Source: Vulcanimicrobiota bacterium (lineage in GTDB: Bacteria; Vulcanimicrobiota; Vulcanimicrobiia; Vulcanimicrobiales; Vulcanimicrobiaceae). From it: a DNA stretch of 64,000 nucleotides. The notes beneath the pieces were generated by a model. It did no database searches. It saw only the letters and a program-made list of their open reading frames with translations, and was not told the origin of the DNA. The DNA lies in assembly GCA_027459645.1 (NCBI GenBank), contig DAIDHQ010000030.1, positions 186,001 to 250,000 on the forward strand. Direction: 5' to 3'. Both the position numbers and the translations under genes were made by a program. This document shows, piece after piece, positions 1 through 7,015 of this stretch. Positions within the stretch are counted from its first letter, which is position 1, and the number at the start of each line of letters is the position of its first letter.

Positions 1-2
1 AG

Positions 3-863
3 TGGGAGTTCGAACCGTTCGGTGCTGGCCGGCCCGGTTGGCACATCGAATGCTCCGCCATGGCGCGCACGCTACTCGATCCGCAAGGCCAAGGGTTCGA
101 TATCCATGGCGGCGGCGCCGATTTGATCTTCCCGCATCACGAGAACGAGATCGCGCAGAGCGAGCCGTTGATGCCGCATCCGCCGATGGCGAACGTGTGG
201 CTGCACGGTGGCCTGTTGAATTTCGAAGGCCGCAAGATGTCCAAATCGCTGGGCAACTTCGAACCGCTGGTCGATTTGCTGGCGCGTCACGATCCGCAAG
301 CGGTGCGCATGACGTTTTTGACGACGGGCTACAGCAAGGTGATGAACTTCACCGAAGAGTCGCTTTCCGCATCGTATGCGAATCTCGAAAAGCTCAAAGC
401 GGCCTATCGCCGGATCCACGGTGACGGTCCGCTCGAACCGCGTCACGACGTGCACGCGTCGATCGCCGAGAGCGTCGCAGCCGCACTCGACGACGACGTG
501 AATACCTCGGCGGCGCTGGCAGCGCTGCTGGCGTTTGCAAAGGATGCGACGCCGGCCGACGCGGGCGCATTCGAAACCGCGCTCTGGCTGCTCGGCGTCG
601 TTCCAAATGCGTCGTGGCTCGAAGAGGCGCGCGCGCAGTTGCCCGCGGACGTGCTCGAGCGGCTGCATTCGGAATTCGGCGGAGAGATCGCGTTCGACGG
701 CGCATCGGCGGAAGAAGCGATCGGCATGGTGATCGAACGCCGCTCGCAGGCGCGCGCCGCCAAAGATTGGGCGGCTTCGGATCGCTTACGCGACGCACTC
801 GCGCGCTGCGGCATCGCTATCAAGGATTCGAAGGAGGGCACCACGTGGACCGCCGCCGGATAA
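3..863 (+). CDS. cysS: Cysteinyl-tRNA synthetase, C-terminal part (5' end outside window)
   Basis: Class I aminoacyl-tRNA synthetase that charges tRNA-Cys in the cytoplasm. The open frame enters from the window edge; the ORF track starts it at an internal ATG, but the same frame reads through position 3 with the family motif PGWHIECSAM. Visible next are HHENEIAQSE and the ATP-binding KMSKSLGNF, followed by the helical anticodon-binding region. 286 residues are present, so the HIGH-box half lies upstream. Its 3' end overlaps rlmB by 19 nt, as expected for a cysS-rlmB operon. Confidence 0.96.
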   Translation, partial: WEFEPFGAGRPGWHIECSAMARTLLDPQGQGFDIHGGGADLIFPHHENEIAQSEPLMPHPPMANVWLHGGLLNFEGRKMSKSLGNFEPLVDLLARHDPQAVRMTFLTTGYSKVMNFTEESLSASYANLEKLKAAYRRIHGDGPLEPRHDVHASIAESVAAALDDDVNTSAALAALLAFAKDATPADAGAFETALWLLGVVPNASWLEEARAQLPADVLERLHSEFGGEIAFDGASAEEAIGMVIERRSQARAAKDWAASDRLRDALARCGIAIKDSKEGTTWTAAG

Positions 864-1645
864 ATCGCGGCCCCCGCACGCCGCAGCGGCGCCGGGAAGC
901 GCGCCTGGATTTTGACGACGTGATGTACGGCATCCACGTCGTCGAGGAGGCGCTCAACGCAAACGAACCGCTGCGCGCAATCCACGTCTCCGACGATCGC
1001 AAGCGCGATCCGTTGCTGCGGAAAATCATCGCCGAGGCCAAGGAACGCAACATTACGGTGCGCTTCGAAGACCGCGGCTTTTTCGCGCAGCTTCCCTATA
1101 AAACGCATCAGGGCGTTATTGCCATCGCGCCGCCGTTCGAGTACGCGAGCCTGCACGACGTACTCGGGAAGCGCAAGACCGGCTTCGCGTTCTTCGTCTT
1201 GCTCGACCACCTGACCGATCCGCACAACGTGGGCGCGATCGTGCGCAGCGCCGAATGTTTTGGCGCCGATGCGGTGATCGTGCCCGAGCGGCGTTCGGCC
1301 GGAATTAACGCGACGGTGCGCAAAGCTGCGGCGGGCGCGGCCGAGCATCTGCCGATCGTGCGCGTTTCGAACATCAACGATGCGATCCGTCAATTGAAGA
1401 AGGCGGGCATCTGGGTGGCCGGCGCCGATGCGGGCGAGCGGTCCGTCGAGCTGTCGGAAGCCGATTTTCGGCGGGATATTGCGCTCGTGATCGGAGCGGA
1501 AGGCGAGGGGCTTGCCCAGCTGGTCCGCCGAGAGTGCGATTATCTGGTACGCATTCCGATGCGCGGCGTTACGGAGTCGCTCAACGCCTCGGTCGCCGGA
1601 GGCGTCCTCATGTACGAAGTCCTGCGGCAAAGGTCGCAGGCGTAG
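845..1645 (+). CDS. rlmB: 23S rRNA (guanosine-2'-O-)-methyltransferase RlmB, SpoU/TrmH family
   Basis: Methylates a conserved guanosine of 23S rRNA (G2251 in E. coli numbering). The ORF track begins far upstream inside cysS; the likely start is GTG 845, which has AAGGAGG about 8 nt upstream and overlaps the cysS stop. The protein of 266 residues has the N-terminal SpoU substrate-binding domain (MYGIHVVEEAL) and then the SPOUT knot motifs LDHLTDPHNVGAIVRSAE, VIGAEGEGL and IPMRGVTESLNASVA. Neighbour cysS and the following sigH copy the Firmicutes-like order. Confidence 0.95.
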   Translation: MDRRRINRGPRTPQRRREARLDFDDVMYGIHVVEEALNANEPLRAIHVSDDRKRDPLLRKIIAEAKERNITVRFEDRGFFAQLPYKTHQGVIAIAPPFEYASLHDVLGKRKTGFAFFVLLDHLTDPHNVGAIVRSAECFGADAVIVPERRSAGINATVRKAAAGAAEHLPIVRVSNINDAIRQLKKAGIWVAGADAGERSVELSEADFRRDIALVIGAEGEGLAQLVRRECDYLVRIPMRGVTESLNASVAGGVLMYEVLRQRSQA

Positions 1646-1654
1646 GACGCCAAC

Positions 1655-1675
1655 AGGAACCGACGGTTCCTTTAT
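1655..1675 (+). terminator. Weak intrinsic terminator after rlmB
   Basis: Six-base-pair hairpin GGAACC/GGTTCC with a 3-nt loop followed by TTTAT, ten bases after the rlmB stop. The stem is short and the U-tract is interrupted, so partial read-through into the sigma gene is likely. Confidence 0.45.
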
Positions 1676-1677
1676 CC

Positions 1678-1706
1678 TTGACGGGGGCAGGACCCCCTCC
1701 TATAAT
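1678..1706 (+). promoter_or_regulatory. Sigma-70-type promoter of the SigH-like gene
   Basis: TTGACG (-35), a 17-nt spacer and a perfect TATAAT (-10) at 1701-1706. It is the best housekeeping promoter match noticed in the window. Transcription would begin near 1713, about 70 nt before the sigma gene start at 1782. Confidence 0.75.
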
Positions 1707-1728
1707 CACGTGGATGCGTCGCGCTCGA

Positions 1729-1750
1729 CGGGCTCCGGCCCGCGTTTTTT
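1729..1750 (+). terminator. Attenuator-like hairpin in the sigma gene leader
   Basis: CGGGC-TCCG-GCCCG hairpin followed by CG and six T residues (1745-1750). It lies between the promoter at 1678-1706 and the ATG at 1782. It has the form of an intrinsic terminator placed in the 5' leader, so it could attenuate sigma gene expression. No alternative antiterminator was worked out. Confidence 0.5.
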
Positions 1751-1781
1751 CGGCGCATCGGACCACGAGGCGAAAAAATTC

Positions 1782-2429
1782 ATGGCTATGACCCATCCCA
1801 TCTCGGATGGTTTGGAGTACAACGAGAGAGCGGACGAAGATCTCGTTGCCATCGCGAAGTCGGGCGACAATCTCGCGATGGAGTACCTGCTCAACAAGTA
1901 CAAGAATTTCGTCAGAATCAAGGCCAAGAGCTACTTCCTGATCGGCGCCGACCGTGAGGACATCATCCAAGAGGGTATGATCGGCCTCTATAAGGCTGTG
2001 CGCGACTTTAAGGCGGACAAGCTTTCGAGTTTCCGCGCGTTCGCGGAGCTGTGCATCACGCGTCAGATCATCACCGCTATTAAGACGGCGACGCGTCAAA
2101 AGCACATCCCCCTCAACCAGTACATCTCGTTGAACAAGCCGATCTACGACGAAGACAGCGAACGTACGCTCCTCGACGTGATGGCGTCGCAAAAGACGTC
2201 CGATCCCGAAGAGCTCGTCGTGACGCAAGAAGTCTCCGACGACATCCGGCAGCGGATTCGACAGAATCTTTCCGAGCTCGAATCGCAGGTGCTCGAATCG
2301 TACCTGGAAGGTAAGAGCTATCAGGAGATGGCGCGCGATTTAGGCCGCCACGTGAAATCGATCGACAACGCGCTGCAGCGCGTGAAACGCAAGATCGAAA
2401 AGAATCTCGCGGAGTTCGAGTTTCAGTAA
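1782..2429 (+). CDS. sigH: SigH-like sigma-70 family RNA polymerase sigma factor
   Basis: Alternative sigma factor of 215 residues. Region 2 is clear (GADREDIIQEGMIGLYKAVRDF and the -10 melting segment SFRAFAELCITRQIITAIK), and region 4 carries a helix-turn-helix (YQEMARDLGRHVKSIDNALQRV). This pattern is typical of the SigH group that controls stationary-phase and competence or sporulation genes in Firmicutes. The role in this organism is unknown, and no sporulation gene is in the window. ATG 1782 is chosen because GAGG lies about 11 nt upstream and the longer track ORF runs into rlmB. It has its own promoter and a leader hairpin. Confidence 0.88.
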   Translation: MAMTHPISDGLEYNERADEDLVAIAKSGDNLAMEYLLNKYKNFVRIKAKSYFLIGADREDIIQEGMIGLYKAVRDFKADKLSSFRAFAELCITRQIITAIKTATRQKHIPLNQYISLNKPIYDEDSERTLLDVMASQKTSDPEELVVTQEVSDDIRQRIRQNLSELESQVLESYLEGKSYQEMARDLGRHVKSIDNALQRVKRKIEKNLAEFEFQ

Positions 2430-2452
2430 GCCGAAGGATGGAAAGCGAGAGA

Positions 2453-2480
2453 GGCCCGCACGAACGTGCGGGCCCTTTTT
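2453..2480 (+). terminator. Intrinsic terminator after sigH
   Basis: GC-rich hairpin GGCCCGCA/TGCGGGCC with a short loop followed by five T residues, directly after the sigma gene stop. It ends the cysS-rlmB-sigH unit and separates it from the convergent dehydrogenase gene. Confidence 0.85.
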
Positions 2481-2490
2481 ATGTATTCAC

Positions 2491-3516
2491 CTACTCGCCA
2501 GGCGTGAGCACCATGCGAAAGCGGGCTTTGCCGCTCATCATCTTTTCGTACGCCTCGGCCGCCCGTTCGAGCGGCATCGTTTCGATTTCCGGCCGAACGC
2601 CCGTCAAGACGCTAAAGCGAAGCGTGTCTTCGGAATCGACGTTCGTGCCCGACGGCCACGCCTTTACCGAGTGGCGTCCGCCGATCATCTGGGCCGTCTC
2701 GAGGGGCAGCGGCTCCATCGATGCGCCCACGATAAGAACCTGACCGTCGATCGCGAGCGCCTGCATGAGGGGCTGGATCGCTTTGGCGTCGGTTACGGTG
2801 GAAAGCACGAGCTTCGCGCCGCCGAGTTTGTTGAGTTCGGCAGCCAGGTCGTCGCGCGTGCTATCGAGATAGCTTGCGGCACCCAGCTTTTTCGCGTGCT
2901 CGGCTTTCTCCGCGCCGCGTGCCACGGCAACGACGTGGAATCCCATCTTCGCGGCATACTGCACGGCGAGATGGCCGAGTCCACCGACGCCGAGCACGAC
3001 GACGACGTCGCCCGGCCTCGCAACGCTGTGCCGAAGCGAATTAAATGTGGTCACGCCGGCGCACATCAGCGGCGCCGCATCTTGAAACGAGAGACCTTCC
3101 GGTATGCGCGCGAGAGCGACCGCCGGAACGTTTACGTAATTCGCATATCCGCCGTCGTACGCCATGCCGGGAACTTGAAGGTTGCGGCAGGTAATGAAGT
3201 CGCCTCGCCGGCAGCGGTCGCAATGCCCGCAGTGTCCTCCATGCCAGCCGACGCCGACGCGATCGCCGACGTTCCATCCTACGACGTTCTCACCGAGCGC
3301 ATCGATCGTGCCGGCAATCTCGTGCCCTGGTGCGCGCGGATAGGTGATGCCCGGAAAGGCGTTGTGAACCGTGAAGGCGTCGCTGTGACAGATCCCGCTT
3401 GCGCGAACGCGGATTCGCACCTGACCCGGCGCGGGGTCGGGAAAATCGACCGTGACGATCTCGAGAGCCGCCGCATCGGCCGTGGGAACGCGAGCCATCG
3501 TTACTTTGGTACTCAT
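2491..3516 (-). CDS. Zinc-dependent alcohol dehydrogenase (AdhP-like MDR)
   Basis: Medium-chain dehydrogenase/reductase of 341 residues, expected to oxidise alcohols or reduce aldehydes with NAD(P). Catalytic zinc ligands appear as C43-H44 and the GHE at 65-66. A structural zinc site is formed by C96, C99, C102 and C110. The Rossmann motif GVGGLGHLAVQYA follows near residue 180. The start ATG gives the normal family length. The gene is convergent with sigH across a terminator; upstream lies a VOC protein about 40 nt away. The substrate cannot be read from sequence. Confidence 0.9.
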   Translation of the reverse strand: MSTKVTMARVPTADAAALEIVTVDFPDPAPGQVRIRVRASGICHSDAFTVHNAFPGITYPRAPGHEIAGTIDALGENVVGWNVGDRVGVGWHGGHCGHCDRCRRGDFITCRNLQVPGMAYDGGYANYVNVPAVALARIPEGLSFQDAAPLMCAGVTTFNSLRHSVARPGDVVVVLGVGGLGHLAVQYAAKMGFHVVAVARGAEKAEHAKKLGAASYLDSTRDDLAAELNKLGGAKLVLSTVTDAKAIQPLMQALAIDGQVLIVGASMEPLPLETAQMIGGRHSVKAWPSGTNVDSEDTLRFSVLTGVRPEIETMPLERAAEAYEKMMSGKARFRMVLTPGE

Positions 3517-3555
3517 AGAACCGTAACGACACGTGAACGCGCCGGAACGTTGCTT

Positions 3556-3915
3556 TTACGTTCTTTGATGCAGACCGAAGACGTTGCCGTCGGGATCGAG
3601 ACACCATTCCGAGAAGCACGCGCCCGGTTCGCCGGTGCCGAAACGCTTGACATAGGAGCCGCCCAGCTCGACGACGCGTTTGCCGAGCGCCTCGGCTTCA
3701 TCGACGCCGAAGACGATGCCGCCCGTCGGCGTAAACTCCGTCGCCGAAGGGTCGCGTCCGATTGCAAACGTGTTGCCGTCCGGCAACTCGTATTCGACGT
3801 AGAAATCCTGGTACTCGACGCTCGCGCTGAGGTCGAGCAGCTCTTCATAGAAGGCGCGCAAGCGCTTCATGTCGCGCGTTTGTATGATGACGAAATCGAA
3901 GCCGCGGGTCTTCAT
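3556..3915 (-). CDS. VOC/glyoxalase-fold protein
   Basis: A 119-residue protein of the vicinal oxygen chelate superfamily. It begins MKTRGFDFVIIQTRDMKRLRAFYEELL and ends with the characteristic CLDPDGNVFGLHQ, giving two beta-alpha-beta-beta-beta modules. Members are metal-dependent lyases, dioxygenases or resistance proteins; the role here is open. The start is placed at the internal Met (3915) because residues upstream in the track ORF are basic, low-complexity and overlap the next gene. The previous stop is 2 nt away, suggesting an operon. Confidence 0.8.
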   Translation of the reverse strand: MKTRGFDFVIIQTRDMKRLRAFYEELLDLSASVEYQDFYVEYELPDGNTFAIGRDPSATEFTPTGGIVFGVDEAEALGKRVVELGGSYVKRFGTGEPGACFSEWCLDPDGNVFGLHQRT

Positions 3916-3917
3916 CG

Positions 3918-4277
3918 CTAACGGAACGTTACCGTATACACGTCGACGAGCGGCTTTCCGCCCACTGAAATCGTGGCGCGCAGCCTGCACGCAGTTCCTG
4001 CCGGCCCTTCGACGTCCGCTCCGTAGGTGGCAAATGATTTGATCGTGCGCAGCCGCGCCTCGATCTTGCCCGAACAATCGCCCAGCTTCACGATTTCGTA
4101 GTGCGGTTGCCAGCGGGAATTGTACGTTCCGAACTCAAGGTAGGTAAGCTTGCCTGCCGGAGCGGTAAAAGATGTACGCGGGCCGGGGCAAAAGCTTCCG
4201 CAGGCCATTGCATAGGCCGTCGTCGCTGCAAGCGCCGCACCGAGGGCGAACGGCATCGTCCCTTTTTTCATGCTCAT
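3918..4277 (-). CDS. Small exported protein of unknown function
   Basis: About 119 residues with an N-terminal signal sequence (MKKGTMPFALGAALAATTAYA) followed by a small mature domain with four cysteines, so it is probably periplasmic and disulfide-bonded. I do not recognise the family. Start ATG 4277 or 4271 is preferred over the track start because the signal peptide begins there and GGTGGTG lies just upstream. The 3' end is 2 nt from the VOC gene, so they are likely cotranscribed. Confidence 0.6.
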   Translation of the reverse strand: MSMKKGTMPFALGAALAATTAYAMACGSFCPGPRTSFTAPAGKLTYLEFGTYNSRWQPHYEIVKLGDCSGKIEARLRTIKSFATYGADVEGPAGTACRLRATISVGGKPLVDVYTVTFR

Positions 4278-4333
4278 CACCACCGTTTCTCTTACGTTCT
4301 CTGCTCTTGGGACGCCCTGCGGGATATCCACGT

Positions 4334-4669
4334 TCATCCCTGCTTCCCCATCTGCTCCACGATTGCGTCATAGATCGCGTATTTTTCATCGACCGGGTCG
4401 ACCACCATGACTTCCGGCGCAGCACCGGCCTTCTCGAACGCGACAGTGACTTTGCCTTTGGCGCAGACGTCCATGCAACTGGTCGAGATCACGCGAATCG
4501 GGCCCCACTCCCCGTGTTCCTTGAGTTCCGCCTTCAGCCAGTCGCGCAGGTTGAAGTCGCCGATTTTTTCCGCGACCTCCGGAGCCTCTTCGGGGATGCG
4601 TTCTTTGAAGCAGCGTTCGCAAACGAGGACGAGGCCGCTATTGGTCCATTTCGGTTTAACGGGTTGCAT
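4334..4669 (-). CDS. Thioredoxin-like [2Fe-2S] ferredoxin-like / DUF1636-type small protein
   Basis: A 111-residue cytoplasmic protein with a CxxC pair (C17, C20) and a CxxxC pair (C65, C69, in STSCMDVCAKG). This spacing resembles thioredoxin-fold ferredoxins and the DUF1636 metal-binding family, so it may carry a 2Fe-2S cluster. It could be an electron carrier for an oxygenase, but the nearest oxygenase is 4 kb away. Start ATG follows the track. The family call is moderate. Confidence 0.6.
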   Translation of the reverse strand: MQPVKPKWTNSGLVLVCERCFKERIPEEAPEVAEKIGDFNLRDWLKAELKEHGEWGPIRVISTSCMDVCAKGKVTVAFEKAGAAPEVMVVDPVDEKYAIYDAIVEQMGKQG

Positions 4670-4726
4670 GGGGCCCGAGCTATTGGCGATGCAGGCTCGG
4701 TTATCCCGCGACGCGTGCGATCGCGG

Positions 4727-4798
4727 AGCCGGAGGTGGGATTCGAACCCACGGCCCCCTACTTACAAGGTAGGCGCTCTACCCCTGAGCTACTCCGGC
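4727..4798 (-). tRNA. tRNA-Thr (anticodon TGT)
   Basis: A full 72-nt cloverleaf on the minus strand: acceptor GCCGGAG/CTCCGGC, D arm GCTC/GAGC, anticodon stem CCTAC/GTAGG with loop CTTGTAA giving anticodon TGT, T arm GTGGG-TTCGAAT-CCCAC. CCA is not encoded (T CCG follows the acceptor). Its first 10 nt overlap the 3' end of an HNH endonuclease ORF, whose TAG stop is tRNA positions 8-10. Confidence 0.95.
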
Positions 4799-5319
4799 TT
4801 GGTGCGCGACGGCAAGTCCGGTTCAACCAATTCGGCGAGCTTCCTTGGCAAAGGAAAGGGCGTTGCAGCAGTAATGAGACGCTTCTGCTTCGGCGCAGCA
4901 CCACGAAGGGGATTCGCACGGCCACCCCAGCGATCTGCTCGCCCTTTCCCTCTGTTTAACCCACGAAAAGTCGAGGTAAGCGAATGGCAATTCGGACACA
5001 GCAACGCGAGGTTCTCAACGTTGGTGTTCTGCCAGTTTCCGTCGATGTGCTCGATCTCCACGGGTACGCGCCCGGTACGAGGATGCCGCTCTTGCCAGTT
5101 GCATCGCGAGCACTTCTCGCCATGTTTCCATATAAGATAACGTCGCAAGAACCTTGGATTATGCGATGGCGGATATAGACCACTCTCAAGCAAATGAACG
5201 CGAACCTTGAAATCATGTTCGTACATACAGGTGGTCGAACAAAACCGGCGGCCTTCTTTTGAACAACGGTTGCCGCAATTGTTCGAACACATCGGGATCG
5301 TTGGTTTCTTGGGATTCAT
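4789..5319 (-). CDS. HNH endonuclease-like protein overlapping tRNA-Thr
   Basis: A 176-residue protein. The N-terminal cysteine cluster (C11, C15, C19, C27, C31) looks like a treble-clef zinc site. The C-terminal HNH module has CxxC at C70/C73, the EIEHIDGNWQNTNVENLALLC core (H91, N98) and CPNCH at 108-112. HNH proteins are metal-dependent nucleases found in homing elements, phages and defence. The coding sequence continues into the tRNA-Thr acceptor stem and stops at the TAG formed by tRNA positions 8-10. ATG 5319 has only a poorly spaced GAGG; ATG 5292 is an alternative. Confidence 0.75.
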   Translation of the reverse strand: MNPKKPTIPMCSNNCGNRCSKEGRRFCSTTCMYEHDFKVRVHLLESGLYPPSHNPRFLRRYLIWKHGEKCSRCNWQERHPRTGRVPVEIEHIDGNWQNTNVENLALLCPNCHSLTSTFRGLNRGKGRADRWGGRANPLRGAAPKQKRLITAATPFPLPRKLAELVEPDLPSRTKPE

Positions 5320-5336
5320 GCCTCAAGCATGAACGA

Positions 5337-6128
5337 TCAGTGTGCCACCTGTATGTCATTGAAAAATCGGTCGAGCGAGGTCGTGAAACGCTCGAAGCCG
5401 TCGCGATGCAGGCTGTGTCCCAAGCCTTCAAAGATTTCGATGCGAACCCTCGGTGAATGCGTGCGTTCGATCTGGTCGATCGTGGAGGCGGGAACGATCG
5501 ATTCTTCGCGATCGGCTAACGCGAGCAGCATCGGTCTGTTGTAATCGGCGATGCGCGCGCGAAGATCCCACGAGCCGTCGCGATTTTCGTCGCGAAGTCC
5601 GGCGATCGGCGCCGTCGTCATGTGCCGCACGCCGAGCAGCGTGCCTTCCACGTCGTCGGGATGCCGATCGGCATAGAGCCGGCGGACGGCCGCGTCGCGA
5701 TCGTTTCCCGCGGCGGAAAATTGCGCGTCGAGTTCCTCGATGTATTCGGCGTACCACTCGTCGGGTGCTTGCACGAGCATCGGATCGATCGCCACGACGC
5801 CGCGCACGTCCAGTTCTTCGCCTGCACCGATAACGACGGCGCCGCCCCACGAATGTCCTAACAGTACGTCGACCTTGCCGATCGCTGCCGCTACGTTGAT
5901 CGCGTCCCACACCCCGCGCTGCAGGGACATCGGGCCGCGCACGCCGGCGCTGTCGCCGTGACCGCGCTGATCGTAGGCGACGAACTGCATGCGATCGGCA
6001 TAGCGCTTTGCAAGGCGCAGCCACGACCGGCGCGAGCCCGTCATGCCGTGCACGCAGAGCACCACGGGCCCGCGGTCGCCCCAGCGCTCGACGCTCGTGA
6101 CGGCGCCGTCGTCCAGCGTAACGATCAT
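5337..6128 (-). CDS. Alpha/beta hydrolase
   Basis: A 263-residue alpha/beta-fold hydrolase. The oxyanion segment HGMTGSRRSW, the DQRGHGDS loop, the nucleophile elbow GHSWGG (S93) and the C-terminal catalytic His in GLGHSLHRD are all present. A catalytic acid is expected before the ADREESIVP segment. No signal peptide, so it is cytoplasmic. Its start overlaps the stop of the upstream dehydrogenase gene by 4 nt (ATGA). This makes it the last gene of a three-gene operon with the beta-hydroxyacid dehydrogenase and the FAD oxidoreductase. Substrate unknown. Confidence 0.85.
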   Translation of the reverse strand: MIVTLDDGAVTSVERWGDRGPVVLCVHGMTGSRRSWLRLAKRYADRMQFVAYDQRGHGDSAGVRGPMSLQRGVWDAINVAAAIGKVDVLLGHSWGGAVVIGAGEELDVRGVVAIDPMLVQAPDEWYAEYIEELDAQFSAAGNDRDAAVRRLYADRHPDDVEGTLLGVRHMTTAPIAGLRDENRDGSWDLRARIADYNRPMLLALADREESIVPASTIDQIERTHSPRVRIEIFEGLGHSLHRDGFERFTTSLDRFFNDIQVAH

Positions 6129-7012
6129 GACGCGTGCTGCGCGTGGCGCCCGGGGAAGGTCAGTTCGGAAACGCCGGATTTGTCGAGCTCGCCGAGCCCG
6201 AGACGTTTCATCAATTCGAACTGTTCGTAAGCTGCCTGCGCTAAGGGGAGCCGCAGATGTTCGTCGCGCGCGAGACCGAGCGCGATACCGGAATCCTTCG
6301 CTGCATGTTCGGCAGAAAAATATACGTCGTGTTCGCGATTTTGCATGTCGGCGCCGTCGGTTTCCAGGACGCGCGAGTTTGCGCCCGTTTGCGAGAAGAC
6401 CTCGCGCAGCACGTCGAGATCGAGCCCGAGCGCGGATCCGAGCCCAAGTCCCTCCGCAAGACCCGCGGTGTTAATGTTCATGACCATATTCACGAGCGCC
6501 TTGACTTGCGCGGCGCGCCCCGCCTCGCCGATGTATTTGAGCGACGAACTCATCTTTTCGAACATCGGGCGAAGGCGATCGTAGACCTCGCGCTTGCCGC
6601 CGATCATCAGATACAGCGTACCGTTGCGCGCTTGCGGAATGGAACTTGCCATGCAGGCTTCAACCGCGTGCGCGCCCGCTGCTTCCGCCGCGCGTTCGAC
6701 TTCGACGTGGACGCTCGGCGTAACGGTCGCACAGTTGACGAAGATGCGTCCCGAAGCGCCTTTGAGTAACGCGCCGCCCGAAAAGATCTCGCGCATGGCG
6801 GCATCGTCGCTGACGACCGTGACGATCACGTCGCTCAACTCGGTCACGCGCGCGAGCGAATCGGTGACCTCGCCGCCGGTCTCGCGTGCGGTCTCTTCAG
6901 CCGCTGCGCGGTTTACGTCGTAGAGCGCTGCGATCGTGTACCCGACGTCGTTGAGACGGCGAGCGATATTCGCGCCCATGCGGCCCGTGCCGACGATGCC
7001 GATTCGTTCCAT
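6125..7012 (-). CDS. NAD(P)-dependent beta-hydroxyacid dehydrogenase (3-hydroxyisobutyrate dehydrogenase family)
   Basis: A 295-residue member of the 6-phosphogluconate/3-hydroxyisobutyrate dehydrogenase family. It has the N-terminal nucleotide-binding GIVGTGRMGANIARRL, the substrate-side CMASSIPQARNGTLYLMIGG and the conserved Lys in GRAAQVKALVNMVMNINTAGLAEG. It would oxidise a short beta-hydroxyacid or reduce a related semialdehyde; imine-reducing relatives also exist. It is 3 nt downstream of the FAD oxidoreductase and overlaps the hydrolase by 4 nt. Confidence 0.87.
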   Translation of the reverse strand: MERIGIVGTGRMGANIARRLNDVGYTIAALYDVNRAAAEETARETGGEVTDSLARVTELSDVIVTVVSDDAAMREIFSGGALLKGASGRIFVNCATVTPSVHVEVERAAEAAGAHAVEACMASSIPQARNGTLYLMIGGKREVYDRLRPMFEKMSSSLKYIGEAGRAAQVKALVNMVMNINTAGLAEGLGLGSALGLDLDVLREVFSQTGANSRVLETDGADMQNREHDVYFSAEHAAKDSGIALGLARDEHLRLPLAQAAYEQFELMKRLGLGELDKSGVSELTFPGRHAQHAS

Positions 7013-7015
7013 GTC

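Noticed and set aside
2671-3921. 416-aa plus-strand ORF
   Set aside because: Shadow of the zinc dehydrogenase and VOC genes in a high-GC region.
4735-4959. Plus-strand ORFs (74 and 121 aa) across tRNA-Thr(TGT)
   Set aside because: Their sequence (GFEPTAPYLQG, GIRTHGPLLT) is the translation of a tRNA antisense strand, a well-known annotation artefact.
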